Notes: generated by a model from the sequence alone, not told the origin. Positions 38,772 to 50,521 are shown, counted from the first letter of the stretch. The stretch is DNA of 64,000 nucleotides from an uncultured Synechococcus sp. (GCA_913049535.1 CAJWYF010000001.1:62001-126000), one strand, 5' to 3'. A program made the numbers and translations.

Positions 38772-40478
38772 GTGCAGCAGCTTCAGTACTTGCTTGATCT
38801 GCGTGAACCTGAGCGCCATCGGATTCAGGTCACACTCCAGGTTCACTCCCATGGTGATGAGCTGCTCTTGAGCCTGCCGAGCTGGACTCCAGGCTCCTAT
38901 CTCGTGCGCGATTACGTCCGGCATCTCGAGGCTTTGTGGGCCCGTTGTGGTGATCGCCTGTTGCAGAGCGAGCGCATCAACCGTCACAGCTGGCGGATTG
39001 CCGGCCTCAGCAGCGGCGACCTGGTTGAAGTGCACTACGCCGTTCTCGGTGTTGAGAGCAGCGTGCGCACAAACTGGCTCGACCCCCACTGCGGCTTCCT
39101 GACGGCAGCGGCCTGGGCTCTGGCGGTTGATGGTTGCCGCTGGCAGCCCCACCACCTGAAGCTTCACCTACCGGAGGGTTGGCAAGTGGCGACAGCGCTA
39201 CCAGCCCTGTCCGGCGGCTGGTGCGCCCGTGACTACGACCAGCTGGTCGACGCTCCTCTGGCGTTGGGCCACCTTTCATCGCTGGACTTTCAGGTGGGCG
39301 GAGTGCCGCACCGGTGGGTTTGGCAGGGTCTACGGACGCCAGCTCCGGTGAGCTCCTGGCAAGAGCATCTGCCGCGCCTGTGCCAGGCGGTCTGCGCCCT
39401 TCTCGGCAGCGAGCGGCCGGTGAGCGACGACTACCTCTTCATGACCCGCTTCACAGCGGGGGGGTACGGAGGGCTTGAACATGACGACTGCACGGCCTTG
39501 ATGTTCTGCCGCCGTGATCTGGCGACAGCTGCTGGGTCGCGCCAATTGCTGCAGCTGGCCGCCCACGAGTACCTGCATCAGTGGAATGTGCGGCGGTTGC
39601 GTCCCGCCCAGCTGCGCCCCTACAACTACAGCGGTGCTGTCTTGATTCCCGAGCTCTGGTTTGCCGAGGGCATCACCAGCTATTACGACCAGCTGGTGCT
39701 TCTGCACGCTGGACTCTGCTCAGAGGAGGACTACCTCGCGGACCTGGCCAAGGACATCAGCCGTTTGCTGACCACGCCCGGCCGCTCGGTTCAGAGCCTG
39801 CTTGAAAGTGGCACCGAAGCATGGGTCAAGCTCTACCGCCGCGATGCCCACAGCGACAACCAGCAGGTGAGCTACTACCTCAAAGGGGCCCTCATAGCTC
39901 TGCTGATGGATCTGCATTTGCTCGCTGCTGGCTCAGGCTTGCATCTGCTGCTGCAGCAGCTCTGGCAGCAATTCGGCCCAGCGGAGCGGGGCTATACCCA
40001 GAGTGATCTGATGGCGGCGATCAGCGCACTTGATGCTGATCTGGGCACCTTGGTGCTGCCATGGCTCAGTGGCGTGGACGATTTGCCGTTGGCTGGCTAT
40101 TTAAAAAAAGCGGGCTTGCTGCTGGCCCCCGAACCTTGCTCGGTTCCTTTCACCGGTCTCCATCTCGACCGCGTTGAGGGCCAGGTGCAGGTGCGTCGGG
40201 TGGAGCGCAGCAGTCCTGGAGAGGATGCAGGTCTCTCCCCCGGTGATGAGTTGCTCGCTCTTGATGGTGAGCGTCTGCGCCGTTCAGAGCAGTTCGAGCA
40301 GTGGCTCCAAGCCGGCCTCGAGCAAAAGCTGCTCATCTGCCGCGATGGCGCCATCCGTCAGGTCGACCTGCTCTCCCGCTCTCCCCAGCCCAAGAGCTGG
40401 ACGTTGCGTCCCGACCCAGAAGCCTCTGAGGAAGCATGTCGTCTCCGCACCCGCTGGTTCATGGGCCCGATCCTCTGA
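38772..40478 (+). CDS. M61-family metallopeptidase with PDZ domain
   Basis: LAAHEYLHQWNVRRLRP (HExxH) plus LWFAEGITSYYDQL; C-terminal PDZ SSPGEDAGLSPGDELLALDGERL; GTG start. Confidence 0.9.
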   Translation: MQQLQYLLDLREPERHRIQVTLQVHSHGDELLLSLPSWTPGSYLVRDYVRHLEALWARCGDRLLQSERINRHSWRIAGLSSGDLVEVHYAVLGVESSVRTNWLDPHCGFLTAAAWALAVDGCRWQPHHLKLHLPEGWQVATALPALSGGWCARDYDQLVDAPLALGHLSSLDFQVGGVPHRWVWQGLRTPAPVSSWQEHLPRLCQAVCALLGSERPVSDDYLFMTRFTAGGYGGLEHDDCTALMFCRRDLATAAGSRQLLQLAAHEYLHQWNVRRLRPAQLRPYNYSGAVLIPELWFAEGITSYYDQLVLLHAGLCSEEDYLADLAKDISRLLTTPGRSVQSLLESGTEAWVKLYRRDAHSDNQQVSYYLKGALIALLMDLHLLAAGSGLHLLLQQLWQQFGPAERGYTQSDLMAAISALDADLGTLVLPWLSGVDDLPLAGYLKKAGLLLAPEPCSVPFTGLHLDRVEGQVQVRRVERSSPGEDAGLSPGDELLALDGERLRRSEQFEQWLQAGLEQKLLICRDGAIRQVDLLSRSPQPKSWTLRPDPEASEEACRLRTRWFMGPIL

Positions 40479-41347
40479 AACGGGCGCAGCGCCAGCAGCG
40501 TGCGGCGCTGATCGCTGTGGCCATCGGTGCTGGAGTCACCCTGGGCCTGGTGGGTGTGCTGGTGCCTCAACAGCGCCGTCAGCAGGCCGTTGATCAGTCG
40601 CCGTTGATGATCAAGCCTCCCGTGATGGACTGGTTGGAAGATGCGGTCAAAGGGCCGGCGGAGCAGACCGCGCTGACGCCAGCACCGCCTTCCAGCCGCA
40701 AGTGGGTCTCCCCGCTGCTCAAGGCCTGCCCAGTTGCGGACCCGGTGCTGCAGCAACGCCTGGTCAGCATGCCGCTGCAGCTGCGACGGATTCAAGCGGA
40801 TCCGAGCAATTACGGGGAGCGCACCATGGTCGATGCCCATGGTCAGCGCATCGATCCCACGCCGGCGGTGATCGTGCTGCACGAAACGGTCTACAGCCTT
40901 GGATCGGCGGTCAACACCTTCACCACCCCCCATCCCAACGACAACGATCAAGCCAGTTACCACACCCTCGTCGGTCAGAAGGGGGAAATCGTTCAGGTGG
41001 TTGATCCCAGCAAGCGGGCCTACGGAGCAGGCCATTCCGCCTTTGACGGTCGCTGGGTTTTCACCTCCAAACACTTCAGCGGCTCCATCAATAATTTCGC
41101 CTTGCACGTCAGCCTTGAGACCCCTGCCGACGGCATGGGTCCTGGACAGGGCCACAGCGGCTACTCCTCAGCCCAATACGACGCCCTCAGCCGGGTGATC
41201 GCCGACTGGCTGGTTCGCTATCACATCGAACCGCGGGCTGTGACCACGCACCGCTACGTCGATCAAGGGGGTGCGCGCAGTGATCCGCGCAGTTTCGATT
41301 GGGGTGAATTGCAGAAACGCTTGACGGCTCTAGGCCTGGTCTGCTGA
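40436..41347 (+). CDS. N-acetylmuramoyl-L-alanine amidase (amidase_2) with N-terminal membrane anchor
   Basis: N-terminal TM; PAVIVLHETVYSLGSAVNTF, ASYHTLVGQKGEIVQVVDPSKRAYGAGHSAF, VTTHRYVDQGGARSDP. Confidence 0.87.
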   Translation: MSSPHPLVHGPDPLKRAQRQQRAALIAVAIGAGVTLGLVGVLVPQQRRQQAVDQSPLMIKPPVMDWLEDAVKGPAEQTALTPAPPSSRKWVSPLLKACPVADPVLQQRLVSMPLQLRRIQADPSNYGERTMVDAHGQRIDPTPAVIVLHETVYSLGSAVNTFTTPHPNDNDQASYHTLVGQKGEIVQVVDPSKRAYGAGHSAFDGRWVFTSKHFSGSINNFALHVSLETPADGMGPGQGHSGYSSAQYDALSRVIADWLVRYHIEPRAVTTHRYVDQGGARSDPRSFDWGELQKRLTALGLVC

Positions 41348-41364
41348 TTGCAGCTCGCAACAGC

Positions 41365-42177
41365 TCAGATCATCGGGGTCAGAGGACGCCGCTTCTGCCC
41401 ATAAATCAAGCCATGCAGTGCTGGGTCCTGCATGTAGCGCAAGATCCTGGTGGGGTAATCCAGCTTGCCGTTGTGCAAATAAGCCAGGGTGGCGATCCAA
41501 TGGGCATCGCGGTGGCTGCTGCTGGCCTGCAGTTGGTGGCGGCTTGGGATCCCCAAGGCCTTGGAGAGGCGGCTCATCTTGCCGGCCAGTAGGGCCACGT
41601 TGCGTTCGGGATCAAGCAGCTCCTCGCGGGCCGCCTGCAAGGCTTCCGGGCCAGCATCACGGGGGAGCAGGCCCTGATGCATCAGCTCTTCCACACCGAG
41701 CTGGGCCGGGCCATGGGTCTGCAGCAAGCCGGAGTGCACCAGGAACCTGGAATCCTCTCCCGGCTTGGCGTGCTGCATCTCGTCAAACAGGATCGCGCTC
41801 AGCAGCATGGGGTTGATGCCGCTCCGCTTGGCTTCCCGGCGGATCGCCGGCGCCAGGGCCTCGATGCGGGAGAGGGTGTGGTTGCGCAGGGGCTGCCAGT
41901 GGTCGAGTCCGGCTGTAAACAGCTGGGCCAGAGCGGGTTGGGGGCCGTGCACCCCGAAGCGACGCTGGAGTTCCTTGAGCTCTTCTGGCGTGAAGTCAGC
42001 GGGGTCAGGACGTTGCCCCTCAGCCACCAGCGGTTGCGCGTCTGAAGGGTCGCCAATCCAATCGATGTGCGGACTGGGCTGCTGGCTTGCGCTGGGCAGC
42101 ACACTCAGTGACGCGACCAGGGCCGAGACAATCAAAGGGATCGGGCGTCTCACGGCGTCGCAAGAATTAAGTCCCAC
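41365..42177 (-). CDS. Exported protein resembling DUF1402 / lytic-transglycosylase-like fold
   Basis: Hydrophobic N-terminus; IEALAPAIRREAKRSGINPMLLSAILFDEMQHAKPGED...LLQTHGPAQLGVEELM. Confidence 0.6.
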   Translation of the reverse strand: MGLNSCDAVRRPIPLIVSALVASLSVLPSASQQPSPHIDWIGDPSDAQPLVAEGQRPDPADFTPEELKELQRRFGVHGPQPALAQLFTAGLDHWQPLRNHTLSRIEALAPAIRREAKRSGINPMLLSAILFDEMQHAKPGEDSRFLVHSGLLQTHGPAQLGVEELMHQGLLPRDAGPEALQAAREELLDPERNVALLAGKMSRLSKALGIPSRHQLQASSSHRDAHWIATLAYLHNGKLDYPTRILRYMQDPALHGLIYGQKRRPLTPMI

Positions 42178-42312
42178 AACATCAATTTAAGGACAGTTAT
42201 CAGGACTGCACAGCATTTTCGCTTCTTATCGGCAATGTGAGCACTGTCTTCCCATAACCCGCTCTGGCTTCTTCCTGCATACCTTGCCTGAAGAGCCTTC
42301 AAGGGTCATTCG

Positions 42313-43935
42313 ATGAGCACCATGAGTATGGCGACCACCCTCCCCGACCTCAATGCTGCTGATGCTGCCGGACAGTGGCAGCGCTTCTGCGAGCTGCTCT
42401 GGCACCACGAACCCCTAGGTCTGTGGCTCGATGTCAGTCGCATGGCCGTGACAGCCCAGCAGTTCCGCGACTTTGAAGCACCCTTTGCCCAGGCCTTCGA
42501 GGCAATGGATGCGCTCGAGAAGGGGGCGATCTCCAACTCGGATGAAGGTCGCCAGGTGGGCCATTACTGGCTGCGCAATCCCGAACTGGCCCCCGAGCGG
42601 GCGGTTGGTGAGCACATCAGCAGTGAGATCAGCCGTCTGCAGTCCTTTGGCGCCGACGTGCTCGAGGGGCGCCTCAAGGCCAGCAATGGCGAACGCTTCA
42701 CCGATGTTGTCTGGGTGGGCATCGGCGGCTCAGGCCTCGGCCCACTGCTGATGATCCGTGCCCTGCAGGAGAACCGTCAGGGCCTGCCGTTCCATTTCAT
42801 CGACAACGTCGATCCTGCCGGCATGAGCCAGCTCTACGACGCGCTCGGCGAGCGCCTGCGCACCAGCCTGGTGATCATCGTCAGCAAGTCGGGCGGTACC
42901 CCAGAGCCTCACATCGGCATGGTCCAGACCCGTGAGCGCCTCGTGCAGCTCGGTTGCCGCTGGAGCCAGCAGGCTGTCGCGGTCACCATGAAGGACAGCA
43001 AGCTGGATCAGGAGGCCGCGGCAGAAGGCTGGCTCAACCGCTTTGACATGTTCGATTGGGTGGGCGGGCGCACCTCGATCACCAGCGCTGTTGGTCTGCT
43101 GCCAGCCGTGCTGGCCGGCATCGATGTGGATGCCTTCCTGCGCGGTGCTGCCGTCATGGATGCAGCCACCCGCCGGCCCAGCCTGCGTGAAAACCCTGCA
43201 GCGCTGATGGCCACCTCCTGGTATGTGGCCGGCGAGGGCAAGGGCAAGCGCGACATGGTGGTGCTTCCTTACCGCGACCGCCTCGAGGTTTTCAGCCGCT
43301 ACCTGCAGCAGCTGGTGATGGAATCGTTAGGCAAGCGCCTTGATCGTCAGGGCCGTGTGGTGCATCAGGGCATTGCTGTTTACGGCAACAAAGGTTCCAC
43401 CGACCAGCACGCCTACGTGCAGCAGCTGCGCGATGGCGTCGACAACTTCTTTGTGACATTCATCGAGGTGCTGGAGGATCCCGCCGATATCCCCGTGCTG
43501 GAGGACTCCCTTCCCGGTGACTTCCTCGATGGCTTCCTGCAGGGCACCCGCGCCGCCCTCTCAGAAGGTGGGCGCCAGAGCATGACGCTGACGTTGCGGC
43601 AGTTCAATGCCACCACCCTGGGTGCCCTGATCGCCCTGTTCGAGCGCGCGGTGGGCTTCTACGGCGAGCTGGTTGATATCAACGCCTATCACCAGCCCGG
43701 TGTTGAGGCGGGTAAGAAAGCTGCGGCCGCCATCCTTGAGCTGCAGAAAAAGGTGGAGCAGCTGCTGGCTGACGGTCAGACCCGCACCGTTCAACAGATC
43801 AGCGAAGCTCTCGGCGACCCCAGCCATCAGGAGGCGGTGTTCTTCATCCTGCGCCACCTCAGCGGCAACCCCCGCGGCGTTGAGGCCGTGGGTGACTGGG
43901 CTGATCCCTTGAGCCTGCAGTTCCGCAAGGTCTGA
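42313..43935 (+). CDS. pgi: Glucose-6-phosphate isomerase
   Basis: VWVGIGGSGLGPLLMIRALQ, VIIVSKSGGTPE, YGNKGSTDQHAYVQQLRDG. Confidence 0.96.
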   Translation: MSTMSMATTLPDLNAADAAGQWQRFCELLWHHEPLGLWLDVSRMAVTAQQFRDFEAPFAQAFEAMDALEKGAISNSDEGRQVGHYWLRNPELAPERAVGEHISSEISRLQSFGADVLEGRLKASNGERFTDVVWVGIGGSGLGPLLMIRALQENRQGLPFHFIDNVDPAGMSQLYDALGERLRTSLVIIVSKSGGTPEPHIGMVQTRERLVQLGCRWSQQAVAVTMKDSKLDQEAAAEGWLNRFDMFDWVGGRTSITSAVGLLPAVLAGIDVDAFLRGAAVMDAATRRPSLRENPAALMATSWYVAGEGKGKRDMVVLPYRDRLEVFSRYLQQLVMESLGKRLDRQGRVVHQGIAVYGNKGSTDQHAYVQQLRDGVDNFFVTFIEVLEDPADIPVLEDSLPGDFLDGFLQGTRAALSEGGRQSMTLTLRQFNATTLGALIALFERAVGFYGELVDINAYHQPGVEAGKKAAAAILELQKKVEQLLADGQTRTVQQISEALGDPSHQEAVFFILRHLSGNPRGVEAVGDWADPLSLQFRKV

Positions 43936-43973
43936 GCTGCAGCACCCTCCCAACCCATTACTACCCCTGCGTC

Positions 43974-45398
43974 GTGTCGAAAACCGTCCAGGCTTACATC
44001 GAAGAAATCCCCGCCTGGTCCAGTGGCACGGCCATGGCATCAGCGCCGCTGTCGGCCATGCAGTGGCTGGTGTGGTCCCTGGCCACTGCGGGCAAGTTCT
44101 TTGAGGGAATGATCGTGTTCATGGGGGGCATTGCGCTGCCTCTGCTGACCGCTGAATTCGGCCTTGGTGATGCGGCCAAAGGCGCGATGACATCGGCCAC
44201 CCTGGCCGGGATCTTGGTTGGTGCTCTGGTGCTTGGCGGCCTGGCCGATCGCTTCGGTCGCAAGCCGGTGTTCATCGGTGAGATGGTGCTGTTGCTGGTG
44301 GCCTTGATCGGCGCTTCCACCAGCCCTGGCATCGCTGTTCTGCTGGTCTGGCTGTTCGTGATCGGCCTGGCGCTGGGGGCGGACTACCCGACGGCGCATC
44401 TGGTGATCTCCGAGAGCATCCCCGCCTCCATTCGTGGTCGTCTGGTGCTGGGGGCCTTCAGTTTTCAGGCCATTGGAGCCATCGCTGGCACGGCCATTGC
44501 AGCGGTGGTGCTGGCCCAAAAGCCCGAGCTCTCCACCTGGCGCCTCTTCTATCTGCTGCCGGTGATCCCGGTGATTCTGGTCATCTGGGGACGCCTGTTC
44601 CTGCCAGAGAGCAGCCACTGGCTGGTCAGCCAGGGGCGCCATGAGAAAGCGGAAAAGCAGCTGCGCAAGTTGCTCAATCGCAAGGACATCGATTTACTGC
44701 GCGTGGAGATTGCTGATCAGATCAGTGTTCCCAAGCGCTCCAACAATTTCGCCAAGTTGTTTCAAAGCAAGCAGCGACGCCGCACGCTTCTGGCGTCCTT
44801 GCCGTGGTTCTTGCAAGATCTCTCCACTTACGGCATTGGCATCTTCACGCCGGTCATCATCGCGGCGGCGTTCGGCGCCAAGGCGGGCGGTGTTGATGTC
44901 GCATCGATCATCCACGACGACCTGATCGGTGCCAAAGGCACGGCCTTGATCGATATCGGTTTTCTGGTGGGCATCAGTGTGGCGATCTATCTGGCTGATC
45001 GCTGGGGCCGAATTCCGTTGCAGATCACCGGGTTCATCGGTTGCGCGGCGGGCCTGTTGGTTGCCCTGATTGGTCGCAGCGGCGGTGCGGGCAACCTCCC
45101 GTTGATTGTGGTGGGCTTTGTCATGTTCCAGTTCATGACCAACCTGGGGCCCAATTCCCAGACCTATCTGATTGCCGGCGAGGTGTTTCCAACCAAATAC
45201 CGGGGCATCGGTGCCGGTCTTGCGGCAGCCAGCGGCAAAGTCGGCGCTGTGCTGACGGCCTTCTGCTTCCCCTTCCTGATGGCAAGCATCGGCACCGATC
45301 GCTTGCTGGTGCTGCTGGTGATCACTTCCCTGCTGGGGGCCCTGGTCACCTGGCTGTTCCGCGTGGAGACCAAAGGCCTGGATCTGGAGCGTCTCTGA
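43974..45398 (+). CDS. MFS transporter with PHS-type (phosphate:H+ symporter-like) motifs
   Basis: LADRFGRKPVF, LALGADYPTAHLVISESIPASIRGRLV, LPWFLQDLSTYGIGIFTPVII, TNLGPNSQTYLIAGEVFPTKYRGIGAGLAAASGKVGAVL. Confidence 0.85.
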   Translation: MSKTVQAYIEEIPAWSSGTAMASAPLSAMQWLVWSLATAGKFFEGMIVFMGGIALPLLTAEFGLGDAAKGAMTSATLAGILVGALVLGGLADRFGRKPVFIGEMVLLLVALIGASTSPGIAVLLVWLFVIGLALGADYPTAHLVISESIPASIRGRLVLGAFSFQAIGAIAGTAIAAVVLAQKPELSTWRLFYLLPVIPVILVIWGRLFLPESSHWLVSQGRHEKAEKQLRKLLNRKDIDLLRVEIADQISVPKRSNNFAKLFQSKQRRRTLLASLPWFLQDLSTYGIGIFTPVIIAAAFGAKAGGVDVASIIHDDLIGAKGTALIDIGFLVGISVAIYLADRWGRIPLQITGFIGCAAGLLVALIGRSGGAGNLPLIVVGFVMFQFMTNLGPNSQTYLIAGEVFPTKYRGIGAGLAAASGKVGAVLTAFCFPFLMASIGTDRLLVLLVITSLLGALVTWLFRVETKGLDLERL

Positions 45399-45413
45399 GC
45401 CGTTCGCTCAGAG
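45393..45413. terminator. Small hairpin containing both convergent stop codons
   Basis: CTCTGAGC-CGTTC-GCTCAGAG perfect 8-bp stem; MFS TGA at 45396-45398 and HAD TGA (tca at 45408-45410) lie in opposite arms. Confidence 0.55.
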
Positions 45414-46058
45414 CTCCAGATCATCGAGGCGTTCGAGCAGGGTGACCGCATCGGGGTAGTGATGGGCTCCAAGCCCCGGAGCTGGCACCACAAAGACGCG
45501 GCAGCCTGCGGCCACGGCAGCTTCAGCTCCGGCAACGGCATCTTCAAACGCCCAGCACTGCTGAGGGGGGACGCCCAGGCGCCGAGCGGCCTCGAGAAAA
45601 AGATCCGGTGCCGGCTTGCCGGCGCTGATGCTGGGGTCGTCGCCATAAACCCTGACCGTCACAGGCTCAAGCCAGCTGTGGGGATCAAGCTTGAGCGTGG
45701 CTGCCTGCTGGCTGCTGCTGGTGGCGATCGCCATGGGGATCGCCAGCACGCGGCAGCGCTCCACCAGCTCGATGGCACCGGGCATCGGTGCTGCAGACCC
45801 CACCTTGGCCCTGGCCCTTGGCTGCTGCTGGGCCAGCAGCTCATCGCTGCTGATCGGCAGCTTGAGGCTTGTGATCACGGCCCTGGCGTTGTCGTACTTG
45901 TTGCGACCGCGCAGGCTCAGCAGCAACTCCTCGCTCGCTTCGCCGCCGAAGTGGCGGATCGCTTCACGCCAGGCCTGCGCGTGGATCGGTTCGGTATCGA
46001 GCAGCAGACCATCGAGGTCAAACAGGCAGCCGCCTGGCTGGGGAGTCATCCAGTCCAT
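45408..46058 (-). CDS. HAD-superfamily hydrolase (beta-phosphoglucomutase-like)
   Basis: GCLFDLDGLLLDTEPIHAQAW, MAIATSSSQQAATLKL, GKPAPDLFLEAARRLGVPPQQCWAFEDAVAGAEAA. Confidence 0.9.
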   Translation of the reverse strand: MDWMTPQPGGCLFDLDGLLLDTEPIHAQAWREAIRHFGGEASEELLLSLRGRNKYDNARAVITSLKLPISSDELLAQQQPRARAKVGSAAPMPGAIELVERCRVLAIPMAIATSSSQQAATLKLDPHSWLEPVTVRVYGDDPSISAGKPAPDLFLEAARRLGVPPQQCWAFEDAVAGAEAAVAAGCRVFVVPAPGLGAHHYPDAVTLLERLDDLEL

Positions 46059-46166
46059 GGATTGCGCTGCCACCGCTGCCGCCGATCCATTGAACATCCG
46101 TGTCAGCTCCACGGCAGGGGCAGGCTGCAGTGGGTTTAATCGTCACAGTGCGAGCTCGCCGCCTCG

Positions 46167-48140
<1,974 letters not shown>

Positions 48141-48187
48141 GCTTGGCCCTGGCCGGCTCTGCACAATGACCCGATCGACCTGAACCG

Positions 48188-49270
48188 ATGGCGTTTGCCA
48201 CCAGCTTCCTGCAGATCCTTGCTGGCATTTTGCTGCTGTTCGCCGGTGGCGAATTCTTTGTGGCGGGCTCGGTGGCCCTTTCACTCCTTCTGGGAATTCC
48301 CCAGATCGTCATCGGCCTGACGGTGGTCTCCTTTGGCACCAGTGCTCCGGAGCTCTTTGTCAGCTTGCTCTCCACCCTGCAGACCGGCGGCAGCACCGAT
48401 GCCATCGCCGTGAGCAATGTGGTCGGCTCGAATGTCTTCAATCTGCTGGTGGTGCTCGGTGCCAGCGCCCTGGTCACTCCGCTGCGGGTTCAGAGCCGCC
48501 TGATCCGACGCGATGTCCCCCTGCTGATCGCTGTCTCCATGGCCACCTGGGCCATGGGTTCTGCCGGCACCTTCACCTGGGTGGCGGGACTGGCGTTGCT
48601 GACGGTGCTGGCCATCAATCTCACCTGGGAGGTGCGCACCGCCCGGGAAGAGGGTGGCAGCAGCAATGATGCCCTCGATGACGATGCTGCGGCCAGCTTG
48701 CCGGTGGCCATCGGCAAGGGCGTGGCTGGATTGGTGCTGCTCGTTCTGGGCTCCCATGTGCTTGTGCGTGGTGCCACCTCAGCAGCGCTGGCCCTGGGCG
48801 TCAGCCAGACCGTGATCGGCCTCACGATCGTTTCAGCCGGTACCGGCATGCCCGAACTGGTCACCTCTCTGGTGGCGGCTTACAAGGGCCGCACCGATCT
48901 GGCCATCGGCAATGTGGTCGGCAGCAATCTGTTGAACCTGCTGCTCATCCTCGGTGCTTGCGCCCTGGCCACCGGCGGCCAGGGTCTGGTGGTCGATCCG
49001 GTGCTGATCAACCGAGATTTTCCGATCATGGTGGCGGCCACCTTGGGCTGCCTGCCCATCTTCTGGAGTGACGGGGCCATCAGCCGTTTTGAGGGGCTGA
49101 TCCTGGTGCTGCTTTATGGCCTGTATTTGGTCGAGCAGGTGTTGAGCAACACCCTGCCTTTGGGTGATGAGGATCCGTTCCGTCTGGGTGTGCTGGTGGT
49201 GGTGCTGCCGGCGGTGTTGATCTTCATTGTCTGGAGTTCGCTCAATTGGCAGCGGCGGCAGCGCTCCTGA
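48188..49270 (+). CDS. Calcium/sodium antiporter (CaCA family, YrbG-like)
   Basis: Alpha repeats TVVSFGTSAPELFVSLLS...VSNVVGSNVFNLLVVLG and TIVSAGTGMPELVTSLVAA...IGNVVGSNLLNLLLILG. Confidence 0.93.
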   Translation: MAFATSFLQILAGILLLFAGGEFFVAGSVALSLLLGIPQIVIGLTVVSFGTSAPELFVSLLSTLQTGGSTDAIAVSNVVGSNVFNLLVVLGASALVTPLRVQSRLIRRDVPLLIAVSMATWAMGSAGTFTWVAGLALLTVLAINLTWEVRTAREEGGSSNDALDDDAAASLPVAIGKGVAGLVLLVLGSHVLVRGATSAALALGVSQTVIGLTIVSAGTGMPELVTSLVAAYKGRTDLAIGNVVGSNLLNLLLILGACALATGGQGLVVDPVLINRDFPIMVAATLGCLPIFWSDGAISRFEGLILVLLYGLYLVEQVLSNTLPLGDEDPFRLGVLVVVLPAVLIFIVWSSLNWQRRQRS

Positions 49271-49976
49271 TCCCCCCCCGCTGTTGCCACCACTGCTCAA
49301 TGGCCTCAGCAAGGCGGTTGAGTTCCCGTTGCCGAGGCCCATCGCCTAGGCCCCCCAGCCACTGCTGCCTCAGGCCGGCACTGGCAGGGGTGAGGTGATC
49401 GCCGCCGAGCTGTTGCAGTTCATTGAACGCTTCTCCGCCTGGCAGAAAGCGCAGGAGCTGACGGCTCTGATCGAGCTGATCATCACGGAAGCGGATCAGC
49501 AGCCGCGGTCGCTGCGGCAGTTGGCTGTTGATGATCCGCAGGGTTTCATCGGGGCCCGGGCTGAATTCGGTTGTGACCCCAAGCCGCGGTGCCAGTTCTC
49601 CCAGAAGCGGGATCGAGCGATCAGCAGCGAAGTTGTTGAAGCTCAGCAGCACCTCGGCCTGGGCGCCACGGCCCTGGTCGGGCGCCAGAAGGTGCAATTT
49701 GCATCCCATGCTGTGGCCCAGCCGCAACACCGGCAGCTGCTCCTGGCGCTGGCTGCGGAAGCCACGCCAAGCCTGCACCGCCAGCAGCTGGTGGTCAAAG
49801 CCCGGCAGGTAGGACCAGCACTGCACCAGCCAACCCCTCTGGGCCATTGCCTCCAGCAGCCGCCTGTAGCTGAGCTGTGGTGTGGCACCAAGACCGCTGC
49901 CACCGATGAACTGGATCACCCCCTTGGCCTGTGCTGGTGCCAGAAGCCAAAGCGCATCGCGCTGTTGCCACTGCAT
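49242..49976 (-). CDS. DUF1350-like (alpha/beta-hydrolase-like) protein
   Basis: KGVIQFIGGSGLGATPQLSYRRLLEAMAQRGWLVQCWSYLPGFDHQ; LGHSMGCKLHLL. Confidence 0.82.
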   Translation of the reverse strand: MQWQQRDALWLLAPAQAKGVIQFIGGSGLGATPQLSYRRLLEAMAQRGWLVQCWSYLPGFDHQLLAVQAWRGFRSQRQEQLPVLRLGHSMGCKLHLLAPDQGRGAQAEVLLSFNNFAADRSIPLLGELAPRLGVTTEFSPGPDETLRIINSQLPQRPRLLIRFRDDQLDQSRQLLRFLPGGEAFNELQQLGGDHLTPASAGLRQQWLGGLGDGPRQRELNRLAEAIEQWWQQRGGIRSAAAAAN

Positions 49977-50440
49977 CAGGCCGCCAGTTGCTGCAGTGCG
50001 GCCTTGGCTTGAGCCACGTGCGCGGTGGCATCGAGCAGGGCGTTGAAGACCAGGCGCACCACGCCGCCTCCATCGATGACGTAGGTGACGCGGCCGGGCA
50101 GCACAAACAGGGAGCGGGCCACACCAAAGGCCTCACGCAGCTTGTTGCTCTCATCAACCAGCAGGGGGTAGGGGAGCTGGTGGCGTTCGGCAAAGCGACG
50201 GTGGCTGCTGGCTCCATCACCGCTCACGCCCCATACCTCGGCGCCCAGTGCCTGCAGTTCGCTGTAACTGTCGCGGAAGGCACAGGCCTCCATCGTGCAG
50301 CCAGGGGTGTCGTCCTTGGGATAGAAGAACAGCACCAGTGGTTTGCCTGCAAGGCTGCTGAGACTGCGCTCCTCGCCGTTCTGATCCTTGAGGCAGAAGT
50401 CAGGGGCCTGATCGCCCGTGGTCAGAGGCATCGGCTGCAT
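49976..50440 (-). CDS. bcp: Thioredoxin-dependent peroxiredoxin (BCP/PrxQ)
   Basis: MPLTTGDQAPDFCLKDQNGEE...LFFYPKDDTPGCTMEACAFRDSY. Confidence 0.94.
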   Translation of the reverse strand: MQPMPLTTGDQAPDFCLKDQNGEERSLSSLAGKPLVLFFYPKDDTPGCTMEACAFRDSYSELQALGAEVWGVSGDGASSHRRFAERHQLPYPLLVDESNKLREAFGVARSLFVLPGRVTYVIDGGGVVRLVFNALLDATAHVAQAKAALQQLAA

Positions 50441-50521
50441 CGCAAGAGCGCAACGACCTTAATCAGAACCCTGGCCCGGCCGATGTGTGGCTGGGACCAT
50501 GGGACGCGTCGCCTGGCCTTG

